Of a stretch of DNA of 64,000 bases, positions 52,376-62,347 are shown piece after piece. The stretch comes from Ruminococcus sp. AF31-8BH (GTDB lineage Bacteria; Bacillota; Clostridia; Lachnospirales; Lachnospiraceae). Position 1 is the first letter of the stretch. Every line of letters begins with the position of its first letter. The translations under genes were made by a program, and so were the position numbers. Under the pieces are notes generated by a model. The model was given only the letters and a program-made list of their open reading frames with translations. It had not been told where the DNA came from and made no database searches. Location: assembly GCF_003460605.1 (NCBI RefSeq), contig NZ_QTVN01000009.1:76778-140777 (forward strand), written 5' to 3'.

Positions 52376-53509
52376 ATGGGAAAAAAGAAGGACAGTCTGG
52401 AACTGTATTTTCATATCCCGTTTTGCATAAAGAAATGTGATTATTGTGACTTCCTGTCAGGTCCTGCTACCAGGGCCGGGCAGGAAGCTTATATTTATGC
52501 ACTTTTACGGGAAATGAAGGCTGCTTCAGCCATAGAAAAGCGTACGGTGGATACCGTTTTTATCGGCGGAGGGACACCCTCTGTGCCGGAGTGTGGCATT
52601 ATGGAAAAACTTTTGCAGGGAATTGGGAAAAATTTTCAGCTGGCAGCAGATGCGGAGGTTACTATTGAGGCGAATCCGGGAACTCTGACGCCGGAGAAGC
52701 TTGCGCTTTACCGCAGATATGGGATTAATCGGATCAGCATTGGCCTGCAGTCTCCCGAAAACCAGGAACTGCGCGCACTTGGCAGGATCCATAATTATCA
52801 ACAGTTTCTGGAAAGCTATCACATGGCACGGGAGGCGGGTTTTTCTAATATTAATATAGATCTGATGTTTGCAATCCCGGGACAGAGCTATGAAGGCTGG
52901 ATCCAGAATCTTCGCACAGTGGCCAAGCTTGGCCCAGAGCATATTTCCGCGTACAGCCTGATCATTGAGGAGGGAACACCTTTTTCCGCAAGAAAGCTGG
53001 ATCTGCCGGATGAAGATACAGAATACCGGATGTACGAGGATGTGGCAGCGGTTCTTGGCAAATATGGGTACTATCAGTATGAGATTTCCAATTATGCAAA
53101 AAAAGACAGAAACTGCAGGCATAACGAAGGGTACTGGCAGCGAAAGGACTATCTGGGCCTGGGACTTGGAGCCGCATCTTTGGTTGGCAGGGAGCGGTTT
53201 ACCAATACATCTGATATGTCAGAATACCTGGAAAACAGCGGAAATCTGGAAAAAATACGAACAGACAGAGAGACTCTTACCAGGGAAGATGAGATGGGCG
53301 AGTTCATGTTTCTTGGACTTCGCATGACAAAAGGCGTATCAAAAAAAGATTTTCAGGAATATTTCGGAACTTCCATAGAGAAGATATATGGAGAAGTGTT
53401 GGAGAAATATAAAAAACAGGGACTGCTTCTGGAGGAGGACGGAAGAATCTGTTTATCCAGAGCTGGGATTCATGTAAGCAATGCAGTTATGGCGGATTTT
53501 CTCCTTTGA
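52376..53509 (+). CDS. hemW: Radical SAM heme chaperone HemW
   Basis: 377 residues. The iron-sulfur motif FCIKKCDYCDF (CX3CX2C followed by a further residue) is at ~residue 17, then GGGTPSVPE, IEANPG and NIDLMFAIPGQS; the C-terminal HemN-like domain follows. Formerly called oxygen-independent coproporphyrinogen III oxidase; HemW carries heme to target proteins, and the extra Cys of true HemN is absent. Downstream of lepA, a very common Firmicutes neighbour. Confidence 0.95.
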   Translation: MGKKKDSLELYFHIPFCIKKCDYCDFLSGPATRAGQEAYIYALLREMKAASAIEKRTVDTVFIGGGTPSVPECGIMEKLLQGIGKNFQLAADAEVTIEANPGTLTPEKLALYRRYGINRISIGLQSPENQELRALGRIHNYQQFLESYHMAREAGFSNINIDLMFAIPGQSYEGWIQNLRTVAKLGPEHISAYSLIIEEGTPFSARKLDLPDEDTEYRMYEDVAAVLGKYGYYQYEISNYAKKDRNCRHNEGYWQRKDYLGLGLGAASLVGRERFTNTSDMSEYLENSGNLEKIRTDRETLTREDEMGEFMFLGLRMTKGVSKKDFQEYFGTSIEKIYGEVLEKYKKQGLLLEEDGRICLSRAGIHVSNAVMADFLL

Positions 53510-53527
53510 AAAAGAGATAAGAACCAC

Positions 53528-53556
53528 TTGACGAACACATGTTCACATGATATCCT
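53528..53556 (+). promoter_or_regulatory. uvrA promoter with LexA (SOS) box
   Basis: TTGACG (53528-53533), 17 bases, TATCCT (53551-53556). CGAACACATGTTCA at 53532-53545 matches the Gram-positive SOS box CGAACRNRYGTTYC in 13 of 14 positions and lies between the two promoter elements, so LexA would block uvrA until DNA damage. Confidence 0.85.
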
Positions 53557-53661
53557 TGAGAAAATGATGCAAACTCAATAAGAAGCCGGAAGAAGTTTCG
53601 GAATTATGTGAAATACAAGGTGATGATAGCCGCAGCTGGCGGTTTGGAAATGGAGGAACAG

Positions 53662-56499
53662 ATGGCAGCAGAGAATAAGAAACAGTTTATCAGAATCAGA
53701 GGAGCTAATGAGAACAATCTGAAGAATCTCAGCGTGGATATTCCAAGGGATAAGTTTGTGGTTCTTACCGGCCTGAGCGGTTCCGGCAAGTCTTCCCTTG
53801 CCTTTGATACTATATATGCAGAGGGGCAGAGACGTTATATGGAATCTTTGTCCTCCTATGCCAGACAGTTCCTGGGTCAGATGGAGAAGCCAGATGTGGA
53901 GAGCATTGAGGGGCTTCCTCCTGCGATTTCCATTGATCAGAAGTCCACGAACCGCAACCCAAGGTCTACAGTGGGAACTGTGACAGAGATTTATGACTAT
54001 TTCCGTCTTTTATATGCCCGCGTGGGAATTCCACACTGCCCGAAGTGCGGGAAGGTAATTGCCAAGCAGACGGTAGACCAGATGGTGGATCAGATTATGG
54101 AGCTGCCGGAGCGCACCAAGATCCAGCTTCTTGCCCCGGTAGTCCGCGGACGCAAGGGAACCCATGCCAAGCTTCTGGATCAGGCTAGACGCAGCGGCTA
54201 TGTAAGGGCAGAGATTGATGGGAATGTGTATGAGCTTTCCGAGGAGATCACTCTGGATAAGAATATTAAGCACAACATTGCCATTATTGTAGACCGTCTG
54301 ATTGTGAAGCCGGGAATCGAGAAGCGACTTACCGATTCTCTTGAGACCGTGCTGAATCTGGCAGATGGACTGGCAGTTGTGGATACCATGGATGGGAATT
54401 ATATGAATTTCAGCCAGAGCTTTTCCTGCCCGGACTGCGGAATCAGCATTGATGAAATTGAGCCGAGAAGTTTTTCCTTTAACAATCCTTTTGGTGCATG
54501 CCCACAGTGTCTGGGACTTGGATATAAGATGGAATTTGATCCGGATCTGATGATTCCAGATAAGTCCCTGAGTATTGCACAGGGAGCTATCACCGTAATG
54601 GGATGGCAGTCCTGTACGGATAAGAGCAGCTTTACCAACGCAATTCTGAATGCACTGTGCCGGGAGTATGGATTTGATCTGGATACGCCATTTCAGGACT
54701 ATCCTAAAAAGATACAGGATATTCTTCTGTACGGTACAGGCGGACATTCTGTGAAGGTTTATTATAAGGGCCAGCGTGGAGAGGGCGTTTATGATGTGGC
54801 CTTTCCAGGCCTGATCCGCAATGTGGAGCAGCGCTACAAGGAGACTGGTTCTGAATCCATGAAGCAGGAGTATGAGAGCTTTATGCAGATCACTCCATGT
54901 ACTGCCTGCAAGGGACAGCGACTGAAGAAGGAATCCCTGGCGGTTACTGTTGCGGATAAGAACATTTATGAAGTGACCAATATGTCCATTGATAAGCTGA
55001 AGGTGTTTTTGCAGAAGATGGAGCTGTCACCTCAGCAGCTGCTGATCGGCAAACAGATTTTGAAGGAAATCCGGGCGAGAGTGGGATTCCTGGCAGATGT
55101 AGGACTGGAATATCTTTCCCTGGCACGGGCGACAGGAACCTTGTCAGGCGGTGAGGCTCAGAGAATCCGTCTGGCAACCCAGATTGGTTCCGGACTGGTG
55201 GGCGTTGCTTATATTCTGGACGAGCCAAGCATCGGACTGCATCAGAGAGACAATGACAAGCTTCTGGGAGCGCTGATGCATCTGCGTGATCTGGGCAACA
55301 GCCTGATCGTGGTGGAGCATGATGAAGATACCATGCGTGCAGCAGACTGTATTGTGGATATTGGACCGGGAGCTGGTGAGCACGGCGGACAGCTGGTAGG
55401 AATGGGAACTGCCGAGGAGCTGATGAAGAATCCGGACTCCATTACAGGTGCTTATCTCAGCGGCAGGCTGAAAATCCCGGTACCGGAAGTGCGTAAGGAA
55501 CCCACTGGATTTCTTACCATCAAGGGTGCAGCAGAGAATAACCTGAAGCATATTGATGTAGATATTCCGTTGGGAATCATGACCTGCATTACAGGTGTTT
55601 CCGGTTCCGGCAAGAGTTCTTTGATTAATGAAATCCTCTATAAGCATCTGGCAAAAGAACTGAATAGAGCCAGAGTAATACCGGGCAAGCATGATGCTAT
55701 TCTGGGAATTGATCAGCTGGACAAGGTAATTGCCATTGACCAGTCTCCTATCGGACGTACGCCCAGATCCAATCCTGCCACCTACACAGGAGTCTTTGAT
55801 CAGATCCGTGACCTGTTTGCTGCCACTGCTGATGCCAAGGCCAAGGGCTATAAGAAAGGCCGCTTCAGCTTTAATGTGAAGGGCGGCAGATGTGAGGCCT
55901 GCAGCGGTGATGGAATCATCAAGATTGAGATGCACTTCCTGCCGGACGTATACGTACCCTGCGAGGTGTGCAAGGGCAAGCGGTACAACCGTGAGACGCT
56001 GGAGGTGAAATATAAGGACAAGAGCATTTATGATGTGCTGAACATGACAGTGGAGGAGGCCATGACCTTCTTTGAGAATGTTCCGTCCATCAGAAGAAAG
56101 ATTGAGACACTGTATGATGTGGGACTTTCTTATATCCGTCTGGGACAGCCATCTACTACTCTGTCAGGAGGGGAGGCACAGCGTATTAAGCTGGCGACTG
56201 AGTTGAGCAGGCGCAGTACAGGTAAAACCATTTATATTCTGGATGAGCCGACTACCGGACTTCACTTTGCAGATGTGCAGAAGCTGGTGGAGATTCTCCG
56301 CAGACTGTCAGATGGCGGTAATACTGTAGTTGTGATTGAGCATAACCTGGATGTCATTAAGACGGCAGATTACATTATTGATATCGGTCCGGAAGGCGGT
56401 GACGGCGGCGGAACCGTTGTTGCCAAGGGTACTCCTGAGGAGGTTGCGAAGAACCCGGCATCCCATACTGGACACTATGTAGCAAAATATCTCAAATAA
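53662..56499 (+). CDS. uvrA: Excinuclease ABC subunit A
   Basis: Damage-sensing ATPase of nucleotide excision repair. 945 residues with two ABC modules: Walker [13 protein letters not shown] (~residue 38) and [12 protein letters not shown] (~640), signatures [13 protein letters not shown] and [13 protein letters not shown], and zinc-finger Cys groups ([25 protein letters not shown] with CEVCKGKRY). ATG 53662 is preferred, as GGAGG is six bases ahead and the family begins here; the open frame reaches back to 53608. uvrB is not in the window. Confidence 0.96.
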   Translation: MAAENKKQFIRIRGANENNLKNLSVDIPRDKFVVLTGLSGSGKSSLAFDTIYAEGQRRYMESLSSYARQFLGQMEKPDVESIEGLPPAISIDQKSTNRNPRSTVGTVTEIYDYFRLLYARVGIPHCPKCGKVIAKQTVDQMVDQIMELPERTKIQLLAPVVRGRKGTHAKLLDQARRSGYVRAEIDGNVYELSEEITLDKNIKHNIAIIVDRLIVKPGIEKRLTDSLETVLNLADGLAVVDTMDGNYMNFSQSFSCPDCGISIDEIEPRSFSFNNPFGACPQCLGLGYKMEFDPDLMIPDKSLSIAQGAITVMGWQSCTDKSSFTNAILNALCREYGFDLDTPFQDYPKKIQDILLYGTGGHSVKVYYKGQRGEGVYDVAFPGLIRNVEQRYKETGSESMKQEYESFMQITPCTACKGQRLKKESLAVTVADKNIYEVTNMSIDKLKVFLQKMELSPQQLLIGKQILKEIRARVGFLADVGLEYLSLARATGTLSGGEAQRIRLATQIGSGLVGVAYILDEPSIGLHQRDNDKLLGALMHLRDLGNSLIVVEHDEDTMRAADCIVDIGPGAGEHGGQLVGMGTAEELMKNPDSITGAYLSGRLKIPVPEVRKEPTGFLTIKGAAENNLKHIDVDIPLGIMTCITGVSGSGKSSLINEILYKHLAKELNRARVIPGKHDAILGIDQLDKVIAIDQSPIGRTPRSNPATYTGVFDQIRDLFAATADAKAKGYKKGRFSFNVKGGRCEACSGDGIIKIEMHFLPDVYVPCEVCKGKRYNRETLEVKYKDKSIYDVLNMTVEEAMTFFENVPSIRRKIETLYDVGLSYIRLGQPSTTLSGGEAQRIKLATELSRRSTGKTIYILDEPTTGLHFADVQKLVEILRRLSDGGNTVVVIEHNLDVIKTADYIIDIGPEGGDGGGTVVAKGTPEEVAKNPASHTGHYVAKYLK

Positions 56500-56504
56500 T
56501 CCTC

Positions 56505-56533
56505 TTTCCAATTGGGACATTTTTGTTTATAAT
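56505..56533 (+). promoter_or_regulatory. Probable mreB promoter
   Basis: TTTCCA (56505-56510), 17 bases, TATAAT (56528-56533), 60 bases before the mreB start. Confidence 0.55.
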
Positions 56534-56592
56534 GGTACGAAGAAAGATATCAGAATGAATTGTTGTCAATGGAGTAAAGAAAGGGGAATTCA

Positions 56593-57582
56593 ATGCCTGC
56601 CAGTGATATTGGAATTGACCTGGGAACCAGGAACAGTCAGGTATATTCCACTGGACGGGGACTGGTACTCAGCGAGCCGTCCGTAGTGGTTTATGATAAA
56701 AATACAGAGAAAATAAAAGCAATCGGCGAAGAAGCCAGACAGATGAGCGGCCATTTATCTTCCAACTTGGAAGTGATTCGTCCCATCCGCCAGGGTGTGA
56801 TCGTGGATTACACCGTTATGGAGAAAATGCTGAAATACTTTATTTCCAGGGCTATGGGAAGACATGCTTTCCGCAAGCCCAGAATCAGCATCTGCATCCC
56901 CAGCGGAACTACAGAAATCGAGAAGAAGGCGGTGGAGGAAGCAACCTATCAGGCTGGAGCAAGGGAGGTATTCCTTGTGGAAGAGCCCATTGCAGCTGCC
57001 ATCGGTGCCGGAGTGGATGTGACCAAGCCATTTGGAAATCTCATTGTGGATATTGGAGGCGGAACTACGGATGTGGCGGTAATCTCCATGGCAGGACTGG
57101 TTGTATCTGCATCTGTGAAGGTTGCCGGGGATAATTTTGACCAGGCAATCATGAGCTATGTGAGAAAGAATCACAGCCTTTATATCGGCGAGGATGCTGC
57201 CGAGAACATCAAGATAAAAATCGGAACCGCAAGCCAGGAGGCTTCACCGCGGACACTGGAAGTAAAGGGAAGAAACGTGATCACAGGACTTCCCAAGGTG
57301 GTCACTTTAACTTCCGAGGAAATCCGCATTGCCTTGAAGGACGCTACCAATCAGATCGTAGAGACGGTACATGGAGTTCTGGAGAAAACGCCTCCGGAGC
57401 TGGCTGCAGATATTGTAGACCGGGGAATTGTGCTGACCGGAGGCGGAGCGATGCTTCACGGAATGGATACTCTGATTGAGCAGAAGACTGGAGTAAGCAC
57501 ACTTACCGTGCAGGATGCCATGTCCGCTGTTGTGGTGGGAACCGGCAAATATGCCGAAGTACTTACCAGAATGGAAGAGTAA
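56593..57582 (+). CDS. mreB: MreB/Mbl-family actin-like cell-shape protein
   Basis: 329 residues with the actin-fold nucleotide motifs DIGIDLGTRNSQVY (phosphate 1), LIVDIGGGTTDVAVIS (phosphate 2), VEEPIAAAIGAG (connect) and GIVLTGGGAMLHGMD (adenosine). Forms membrane-bound filaments that guide side-wall synthesis. The mreCD genes are not adjacent, so it may be a second copy (Mbl or MreBH type). AAAGGGGAA precedes the ATG. Its stop overlaps the ATG of a small unnamed frame (TAATG). Confidence 0.95.
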   Translation: MPASDIGIDLGTRNSQVYSTGRGLVLSEPSVVVYDKNTEKIKAIGEEARQMSGHLSSNLEVIRPIRQGVIVDYTVMEKMLKYFISRAMGRHAFRKPRISICIPSGTTEIEKKAVEEATYQAGAREVFLVEEPIAAAIGAGVDVTKPFGNLIVDIGGGTTDVAVISMAGLVVSASVKVAGDNFDQAIMSYVRKNHSLYIGEDAAENIKIKIGTASQEASPRTLEVKGRNVITGLPKVVTLTSEEIRIALKDATNQIVETVHGVLEKTPPELAADIVDRGIVLTGGGAMLHGMDTLIEQKTGVSTLTVQDAMSAVVVGTGKYAEVLTRMEE

Positions 57583-57731
57583 TGGCAGGGACTGTATTTG
57601 CGGAGATTATAATGGATTATTCAGGAGAAGGGTACTGCTTATGCAGTACCCTTTGTGAACAGGAGGGATTCTGTCTGATGGGAATACCAGAAGGGATGAC
57701 TTTTGGATATGTACTGGCAGCAGGAGAATAA
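57582..57731 (+). CDS. Candidate small Cys-containing protein between mreB and recD2
   Basis: A single open frame fills the whole mreB-recD2 gap. From the ATG that overlaps the mreB stop it has 49 codons; from ATG 57612, with CGGAG six bases ahead, it has 39 (MDYSGEGYCLCSTLCEQEGF and on to GYVLAAGE). Four Cys lie within 13 residues (spacing C-x-C-x3-C-x5-C), possibly metal-binding. Its TAA is three bases before the recD2 ATG. A perfect 11-bp hairpin AAGGGTACTGC/GCAGTACCCTT (57628-57653) lies inside it. No family recognised; a leader peptide for recD2 or a chance frame are the alternatives. Confidence 0.5.
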   Translation: MAGTVFAEIIMDYSGEGYCLCSTLCEQEGFCLMGIPEGMTFGYVLAAGE

Positions 57732-57734
57732 GGG

Positions 57735-60011
57735 ATGAGTGAGAAAATTACAGGATATATTGATCATGTGGTATTCCGAAATGAAGAAAACGGCTACACA
57801 GTTATGGTACTTAAAACCTCAGATTCCGAGGAAGAAGTCACCTGCGTGGGAACCTTTCCGGATATTACCCAGGGGGTAACCATTGAAGCAGAGGGACAGT
57901 TTTCCCAGCATCATGTGTACGGCAGGCAGTTTGTGATCCATTCCTATGCGGAGAAAGCACCGGAGGATACCCAGGCAATGGAGCGTTATCTTGGTTCCGG
58001 AGCGATTAAGGGAGTGGGAGTTGCACTGGCTGCGAGAATCGTCCGGTATTTCGGCGAGGACACCCTGCGAATCGTGGAAGAAGAGCCGGAAAGACTGGCA
58101 GAGGTGAAGGGGATCAGTGAAAAGAAGGCCAGGGAAATCGCTGCTCAGGTTACCGAGAAGGCGGATATGCGAAAAGCGATGATGTTCCTGCAGAAATATG
58201 GGATTTCCCTGAATCTTGGAGCCAAGATCTATCAGAAATATGGCCAGTCCGTGTATGGAGTCCTTCAGGAAAATCCATATCGTCTTGCTGATGATATTTC
58301 CGGTGTAGGCTTCAAAATAGCAGATGCCATTGCATCCCGTATTGGGATTCACGCAGATTCAGATTACAGGATCCGCAGCGGCATGATGTATACTCTTATC
58401 CAGGCTTCCGGGGAAGGCCATGTCTATCTTCCCAAGGAAGAGCTGTTCGCAAGGGCATCCCAGCTGCTGCGTGTAGATGTTTCTTATATGGAGAAGCATC
58501 TCATGGATATGGCTCTTGACAGGAAGCTGGTACTGAAGGAGAAAGACGGCATCGTGCTTGTTTATCCAAGTCAGTATTATCATTTGGAGCTGAATACTGC
58601 CAGAATGCTGACGGAGCTGAATATCCGTTATCCTCAGGATGAACAGATGATGGAGAGACGGATCGCTCAGATTGAGAAAGAAACAGGTACCGTGCTTGAA
58701 GAAATGCAGAAGAAAGCTGTGATAGAAGCTGCGGGAAACGGACTGTTTGTGCTCACAGGAGGACCTGGTACCGGTAAAACAACCACCATCAATGCCATTA
58801 TCCGTTTTTTTGAAGGAGAAGGGGCGACGCTTCGGCTGGCAGCGCCAACGGGACGTGCGGCGAAGCGCATGACAGAGGCTACTGGATATGAGGCGCAGAC
58901 CATACACCGCCTGCTTGAGCTGAATGGAGTTCCTGATGATGACAACCGGGAGTCCCAGGGCATTCATTTTGACAGAAATGCGGAGAATCCGTTAGATACG
59001 GATGTGATCATCATTGATGAGATGTCTATGGTGGATATTTTTCTCATGCATTCCCTGCTTCTTGCTGTGACAGCCGGAACCAGGATCATACTGGTAGGCG
59101 ATGAGAACCAGCTGCCAAGCGTGGGACCTGGAAATGTGCTGCGCGATATCATACAAAGCGGAGTTTTTCCAGTGGTAGAGCTGAAGAAGATTTTCCGACA
59201 GGCTTCTCACAGTGATATTGTGGTGAACGCCCACAAAATCCACAATGGACAGCAGATTTCTCTGGATAATAAAAGCCGGGATTTTTTCTTTTTAAAGAGA
59301 TACGATGCGGACATTATTATCCGGGTGGTTATCGCACTGATTCAGGAGAAGCTTCCGCGATATGTGGATGCAAAGCCTTTTGAAATCCAGGTTCTGACGC
59401 CTATGAGAAAGGGACTTCTTGGAGTGGAAAGGCTGAACCAGATTTTGCAGATGTATCTGAATCCGGCTGGCCCTGACAAAAAAGAAAAAGAGATCGGCGA
59501 ACGGCTTTTCCGGGAAGGGGATAAGGTCATGCAGATCCGGAACAACTATCAGATGGAATGGGAAGTCCGTGGAAAATACGGAATTCCGGTAGAGGAAGGC
59601 GTAGGCGTGTTCAATGGAGATACAGGAATTCTGAAGGAAATTAATGAATTTGCAGAGACTGCCACTGTGGAGTTCGAGGATGGCCGTTTCGCAGATTATT
59701 CCTTTAAACAGCTGGAAGAACTGGAGCTTGCATATGCCATAACCATACATAAATCCCAGGGGTCGGAGTACCCGGCAGTAATCCTGCCCCTTCTTTCCGG
59801 CCCGAAGATGCTGATGAACCGCAACCTTCTGTATACAGGAGTGACGCGGGCAAGGAAATGCGTAACTGTAGTTGGAAGTGAGGAAACCTTTGGGGAGATG
59901 ATCCGCAATGAGAAGCAGCAAAAACGTTACAGCTCTCTTGGAACAAGGATACGGGAGCTTTCTGAACCTGCTGTATCCCAGACGGTGTCCCCTGTGTCAC
60001 AGGATTCTTAA
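57735..60011 (+). CDS. recD2: SF1B DNA helicase RecD2
   Basis: ATP-dependent 5'-3' helicase acting in DNA repair without RecBC. 758 residues: N-terminal OB and helix-hairpin-helix region (YLGSGAIKGVGVALAARIV, ISEKKAREIA; to ~residue 330), Walker A LTGGPGTGKTTTINAII at ~345, Walker B IIDEMSMVD, GDENQLPSVGPG, and the C-terminal SH3-like insert and motif VI region with AITIHKSQGSEYPAVILPL and YTGVTRARK. The last ~35 codons overlap comF. Confidence 0.95.
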   Translation: MSEKITGYIDHVVFRNEENGYTVMVLKTSDSEEEVTCVGTFPDITQGVTIEAEGQFSQHHVYGRQFVIHSYAEKAPEDTQAMERYLGSGAIKGVGVALAARIVRYFGEDTLRIVEEEPERLAEVKGISEKKAREIAAQVTEKADMRKAMMFLQKYGISLNLGAKIYQKYGQSVYGVLQENPYRLADDISGVGFKIADAIASRIGIHADSDYRIRSGMMYTLIQASGEGHVYLPKEELFARASQLLRVDVSYMEKHLMDMALDRKLVLKEKDGIVLVYPSQYYHLELNTARMLTELNIRYPQDEQMMERRIAQIEKETGTVLEEMQKKAVIEAAGNGLFVLTGGPGTGKTTTINAIIRFFEGEGATLRLAAPTGRAAKRMTEATGYEAQTIHRLLELNGVPDDDNRESQGIHFDRNAENPLDTDVIIIDEMSMVDIFLMHSLLLAVTAGTRIILVGDENQLPSVGPGNVLRDIIQSGVFPVVELKKIFRQASHSDIVVNAHKIHNGQQISLDNKSRDFFFLKRYDADIIIRVVIALIQEKLPRYVDAKPFEIQVLTPMRKGLLGVERLNQILQMYLNPAGPDKKEKEIGERLFREGDKVMQIRNNYQMEWEVRGKYGIPVEEGVGVFNGDTGILKEINEFAETATVEFEDGRFADYSFKQLEELELAYAITIHKSQGSEYPAVILPLLSGPKMLMNRNLLYTGVTRARKCVTVVGSEETFGEMIRNEKQQKRYSSLGTRIRELSEPAVSQTVSPVSQDS

Positions 60012-60648
60012 GGACAGCCATGCACTGATCTGTCCGGAGTGTGCAGGAGACCTGAGACCCATCCAGGGAGCAAGATGCTACAAATGCGGAAAACCGGTGA
60101 GTGAAGAGGAAGAATACTGCAGGGACTGCAAGGCCGCCCCGGGTGCTTTTGACCAGGGAAGAGGTATTTTTCTGTATGATGACCGGATGAAATACTCGAT
60201 TATGAAATATAAATACTTTGGCTGCCGGGAATACAGCCGCTTTTACGGAAGAGCACTGTATCTTTATGGGAGGGATCAGCTGGCTTTGTGGAAGCCGGAT
60301 GTGATCGTTCCAGTTCCGCTTCACTGGAGGAAGCTGCGCAAAAGAGGGTTTAACCAGGCAGAACTGCTTGCAGAGGAGCTGGCCAAAAGTGCGGGAATTC
60401 CGGTGGATGTTTCGCTTCTGAAGAAGAGCAGGGCGACCAGGTCCCAGAAGAAGCTGGATGCGGCAGGACGCAAGAAGAATCTGAAGAAAGCTTTCCAGGT
60501 TGTGGGAAATCCATCGGGAATGCGTATTTTGCTGATTGATGATGTGTATACTACTGGAAGTACCATGGATGTGCTTGCACATGCTCTTCTGGAAAAGGGT
60601 GCATCCCATGTATTTTTCCTGACGGTATGTATTGGAAGCAACAGGTAA
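59908..60648 (+). CDS. comF: ComF-family phosphoribosyltransferase-like competence protein
   Basis: 246 residues: N-terminal zinc ribbon (YPRRCPLCHRI, CPEC, CYKCGKPV, CRDC) and a type I PRTase domain ending VLLIDDVYTTGSTMD-like ILLIDDVYTTGSTMD near residue 215. Needed for DNA uptake in transformable Firmicutes. It overlaps recD2 by 104 bases in another frame; the conserved YPRRCPLC begins ~60 bases in, so at least ~40 bases of overlap are genuine even if a later start is used. GGGGAG lies ten bases before the ATG. Confidence 0.93.
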   Translation: MRSSKNVTALLEQGYGSFLNLLYPRRCPLCHRILKDSHALICPECAGDLRPIQGARCYKCGKPVSEEEEYCRDCKAAPGAFDQGRGIFLYDDRMKYSIMKYKYFGCREYSRFYGRALYLYGRDQLALWKPDVIVPVPLHWRKLRKRGFNQAELLAEELAKSAGIPVDVSLLKKSRATRSQKKLDAAGRKKNLKKAFQVVGNPSGMRILLIDDVYTTGSTMDVLAHALLEKGASHVFFLTVCIGSNR

Positions 60649-60740
60649 AAAAACACTTTTCATGCCATGGGATATATGATACAATCATCCTGTATGAGTA
60701 TAGCTTTTCAGCTTTAAAAGAAATGCATAAGGAGCCATTT

Positions 60741-61175
60741 ATGATAAATGAAGAAAAAGTAAAGATAATGGACCGGCTTGCTTTATATGAGAAACAGGAA
60801 GGCAGGAAATATCTTCCGGTGAGCAAGTATTACAGGAGTGATTATATCGGTCTGGCACTGATTAAGAATTTTTTCCTTGTTACAATTGGATATGGACTGA
60901 TACTTGCACTGATCGCAGCATATAATCTGGAATATCTTCTGGATAATGTTCACAAGATGGATCTGGTTTCTCTTGGTGTGGTGGTCCTGGCTGGATATGT
61001 GGGGACACTGGTTGTGTATACACTGCTTACCTATATTCAGTATACCGTGAAATATCACAGAGCCAAGAAAAGCGTGAAGGAGTATTATTCTCAGCTGACT
61101 AGGCTGGAGAAGATTTACAACCGTGAAGAAAAGAAATTCGCAGGACGTGAAATGTCAGGAGGATATAGAAAATGA
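60741..61175 (+). CDS. Two-helix membrane protein of unknown function
   Basis: 144 residues. A soluble start (VKIMDRLALYEKQEGRKYLPVSKYYRSDY, split near residue 18), then two helices (FFLVTIGYGLILALIAA and LGVVVLAGYVGTLVVYTLLTYI) and a C-terminal charged, probably coiled-coil helix (KSVKEYYSQLTRLEKIYNRE). No family recognised. AAGGAG precedes ATG 60741. It overlaps the next membrane-protein gene by four bases (ATGA), so the two products probably work together. Confidence 0.85.
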   Translation: MINEEKVKIMDRLALYEKQEGRKYLPVSKYYRSDYIGLALIKNFFLVTIGYGLILALIAAYNLEYLLDNVHKMDLVSLGVVVLAGYVGTLVVYTLLTYIQYTVKYHRAKKSVKEYYSQLTRLEKIYNREEKKFAGREMSGGYRK

Positions 61176-62293
61176 CAGCATTACTTGAATTAAAGCAGAA
61201 AATAAAAGGAATATACGGGCAGTATGAAATGTATATCCTGCCTGTACTGAAATTTGTGCTTGCGCTGGTATATTTTTTATGGGTCAATTCCAATATGGGG
61301 TATATGTCCCAGCTGAATAACGTATTTGTCATTCTGATCCTGGCACTGATCTGTTCTATCCTGCCGTCTTCCGCTATGATGTATATTGGTTTTATACTGA
61401 TCCTTGCTCACAGCTATGCGCTTGGAATTGAAGTGGCAGGCTTTATGCTGGTGATTATTCTGCTGATGCTCATTTTCTTTATGAGATTCAGCGGAGAGCA
61501 GAATATAACATTTGTGTTTACCCCGCTTTCCTTTGCATTCAGTATTCCGGCACTGCTTCCGATTGGAAGCGGACTGATGGAGAGCAGCCTGTCTGCAATT
61601 CCGGCCGGATGCGGTGTGGTAATGTATTATTTTATCCGCTTCTTAAGAGTACAGTCCGCGATTCTGTCGAATCCGGATCTTGATATGACAGACAAACTGC
61701 AGATCATGGCAGACGGTCTGGTGCAGAACTGGGGAATGTGGATCGCTGTTGTAGCTTTTGTAGCAGTGACACTGCTGGTGAACCTGATCCGTACCCGTTC
61801 TTTTGATCATGCATGGAGGATATCCATTATTACAGGCGGTGTGGCATATGTGTTTATAATGCTGGTTGGAAGTTTTGGAATGAACCTGAATGCAACCGTT
61901 GCAATGGTACCGCTGCTTGTGTGTACGGTTTTAGCAGTGCTTCTTGCACTGGTGCTGGAATTCTTCGCATTTGGCGGGGATTACAGCAGAGCTGAGAGGC
62001 TGGAATACGAGGATGATGAGTATTTCTACTATGTGAAGGCAGTGCCCAAGGCATCTGTTGCTACCTCAGAAAGAAGCATCAAGAAGATCAATGCAGAGCC
62101 GGTAAGAGAAGAGCGCAGGTCAGAAGAGTCCTCCGGCACCTATGCGAATCCGATTTTCCGTCAGGATGAAAGACCGAAGAGAAAGAAAACTGCTGTTCCA
62201 GCTGCTGAGAAAAGACCGAGACAGGCCGAGAAACCAGCTGCAAAGGATGTGGATTTTGAGAAAAAGCTTGAGGAATCCCTGAAGGATCTCTAA
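61172..62293 (+). CDS. Polytopic membrane protein of unknown function
   Basis: 373 residues with about nine to ten membrane helices between residues 20 and 270 (for example VLKFVLALVYFLWV, MLVIILLMLIFFMRF, ITGGVAYVFIMLVGSFGMNL and VPLLVCTVLAVLLALVLEFF), then a ~90-residue cytoplasmic tail rich in Lys, Arg, Glu and Ala. No transporter signature is recognised. It is coupled to the two-helix protein before it and lies 78 bases ahead of cdaA, so a link to c-di-AMP signalling or envelope control is possible. Confidence 0.85.
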   Translation: MTALLELKQKIKGIYGQYEMYILPVLKFVLALVYFLWVNSNMGYMSQLNNVFVILILALICSILPSSAMMYIGFILILAHSYALGIEVAGFMLVIILLMLIFFMRFSGEQNITFVFTPLSFAFSIPALLPIGSGLMESSLSAIPAGCGVVMYYFIRFLRVQSAILSNPDLDMTDKLQIMADGLVQNWGMWIAVVAFVAVTLLVNLIRTRSFDHAWRISIITGGVAYVFIMLVGSFGMNLNATVAMVPLLVCTVLAVLLALVLEFFAFGGDYSRAERLEYEDDEYFYYVKAVPKASVATSERSIKKINAEPVREERRSEESSGTYANPIFRQDERPKRKKTAVPAAEKRPRQAEKPAAKDVDFEKKLEESLKDL

Positions 62294-62324
62294 AAGCAGG
62301 ATATTAATGAAACAATGAAGACGG

Positions 62325-62347
62325 CTTCCCCACTGAGCGTGGGGAAG
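62325..62347 (+). repeat. Perfect hairpin just upstream of the cdaA ribosome site
   Basis: CTTCCCCAC-TGAGC-GTGGGGAAG: a 9-bp stem without a T-run, ending 10 bases before AAAGGAG. Likely a structure in the leader or intercistronic RNA (processing, or translation control). Confidence 0.75.
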
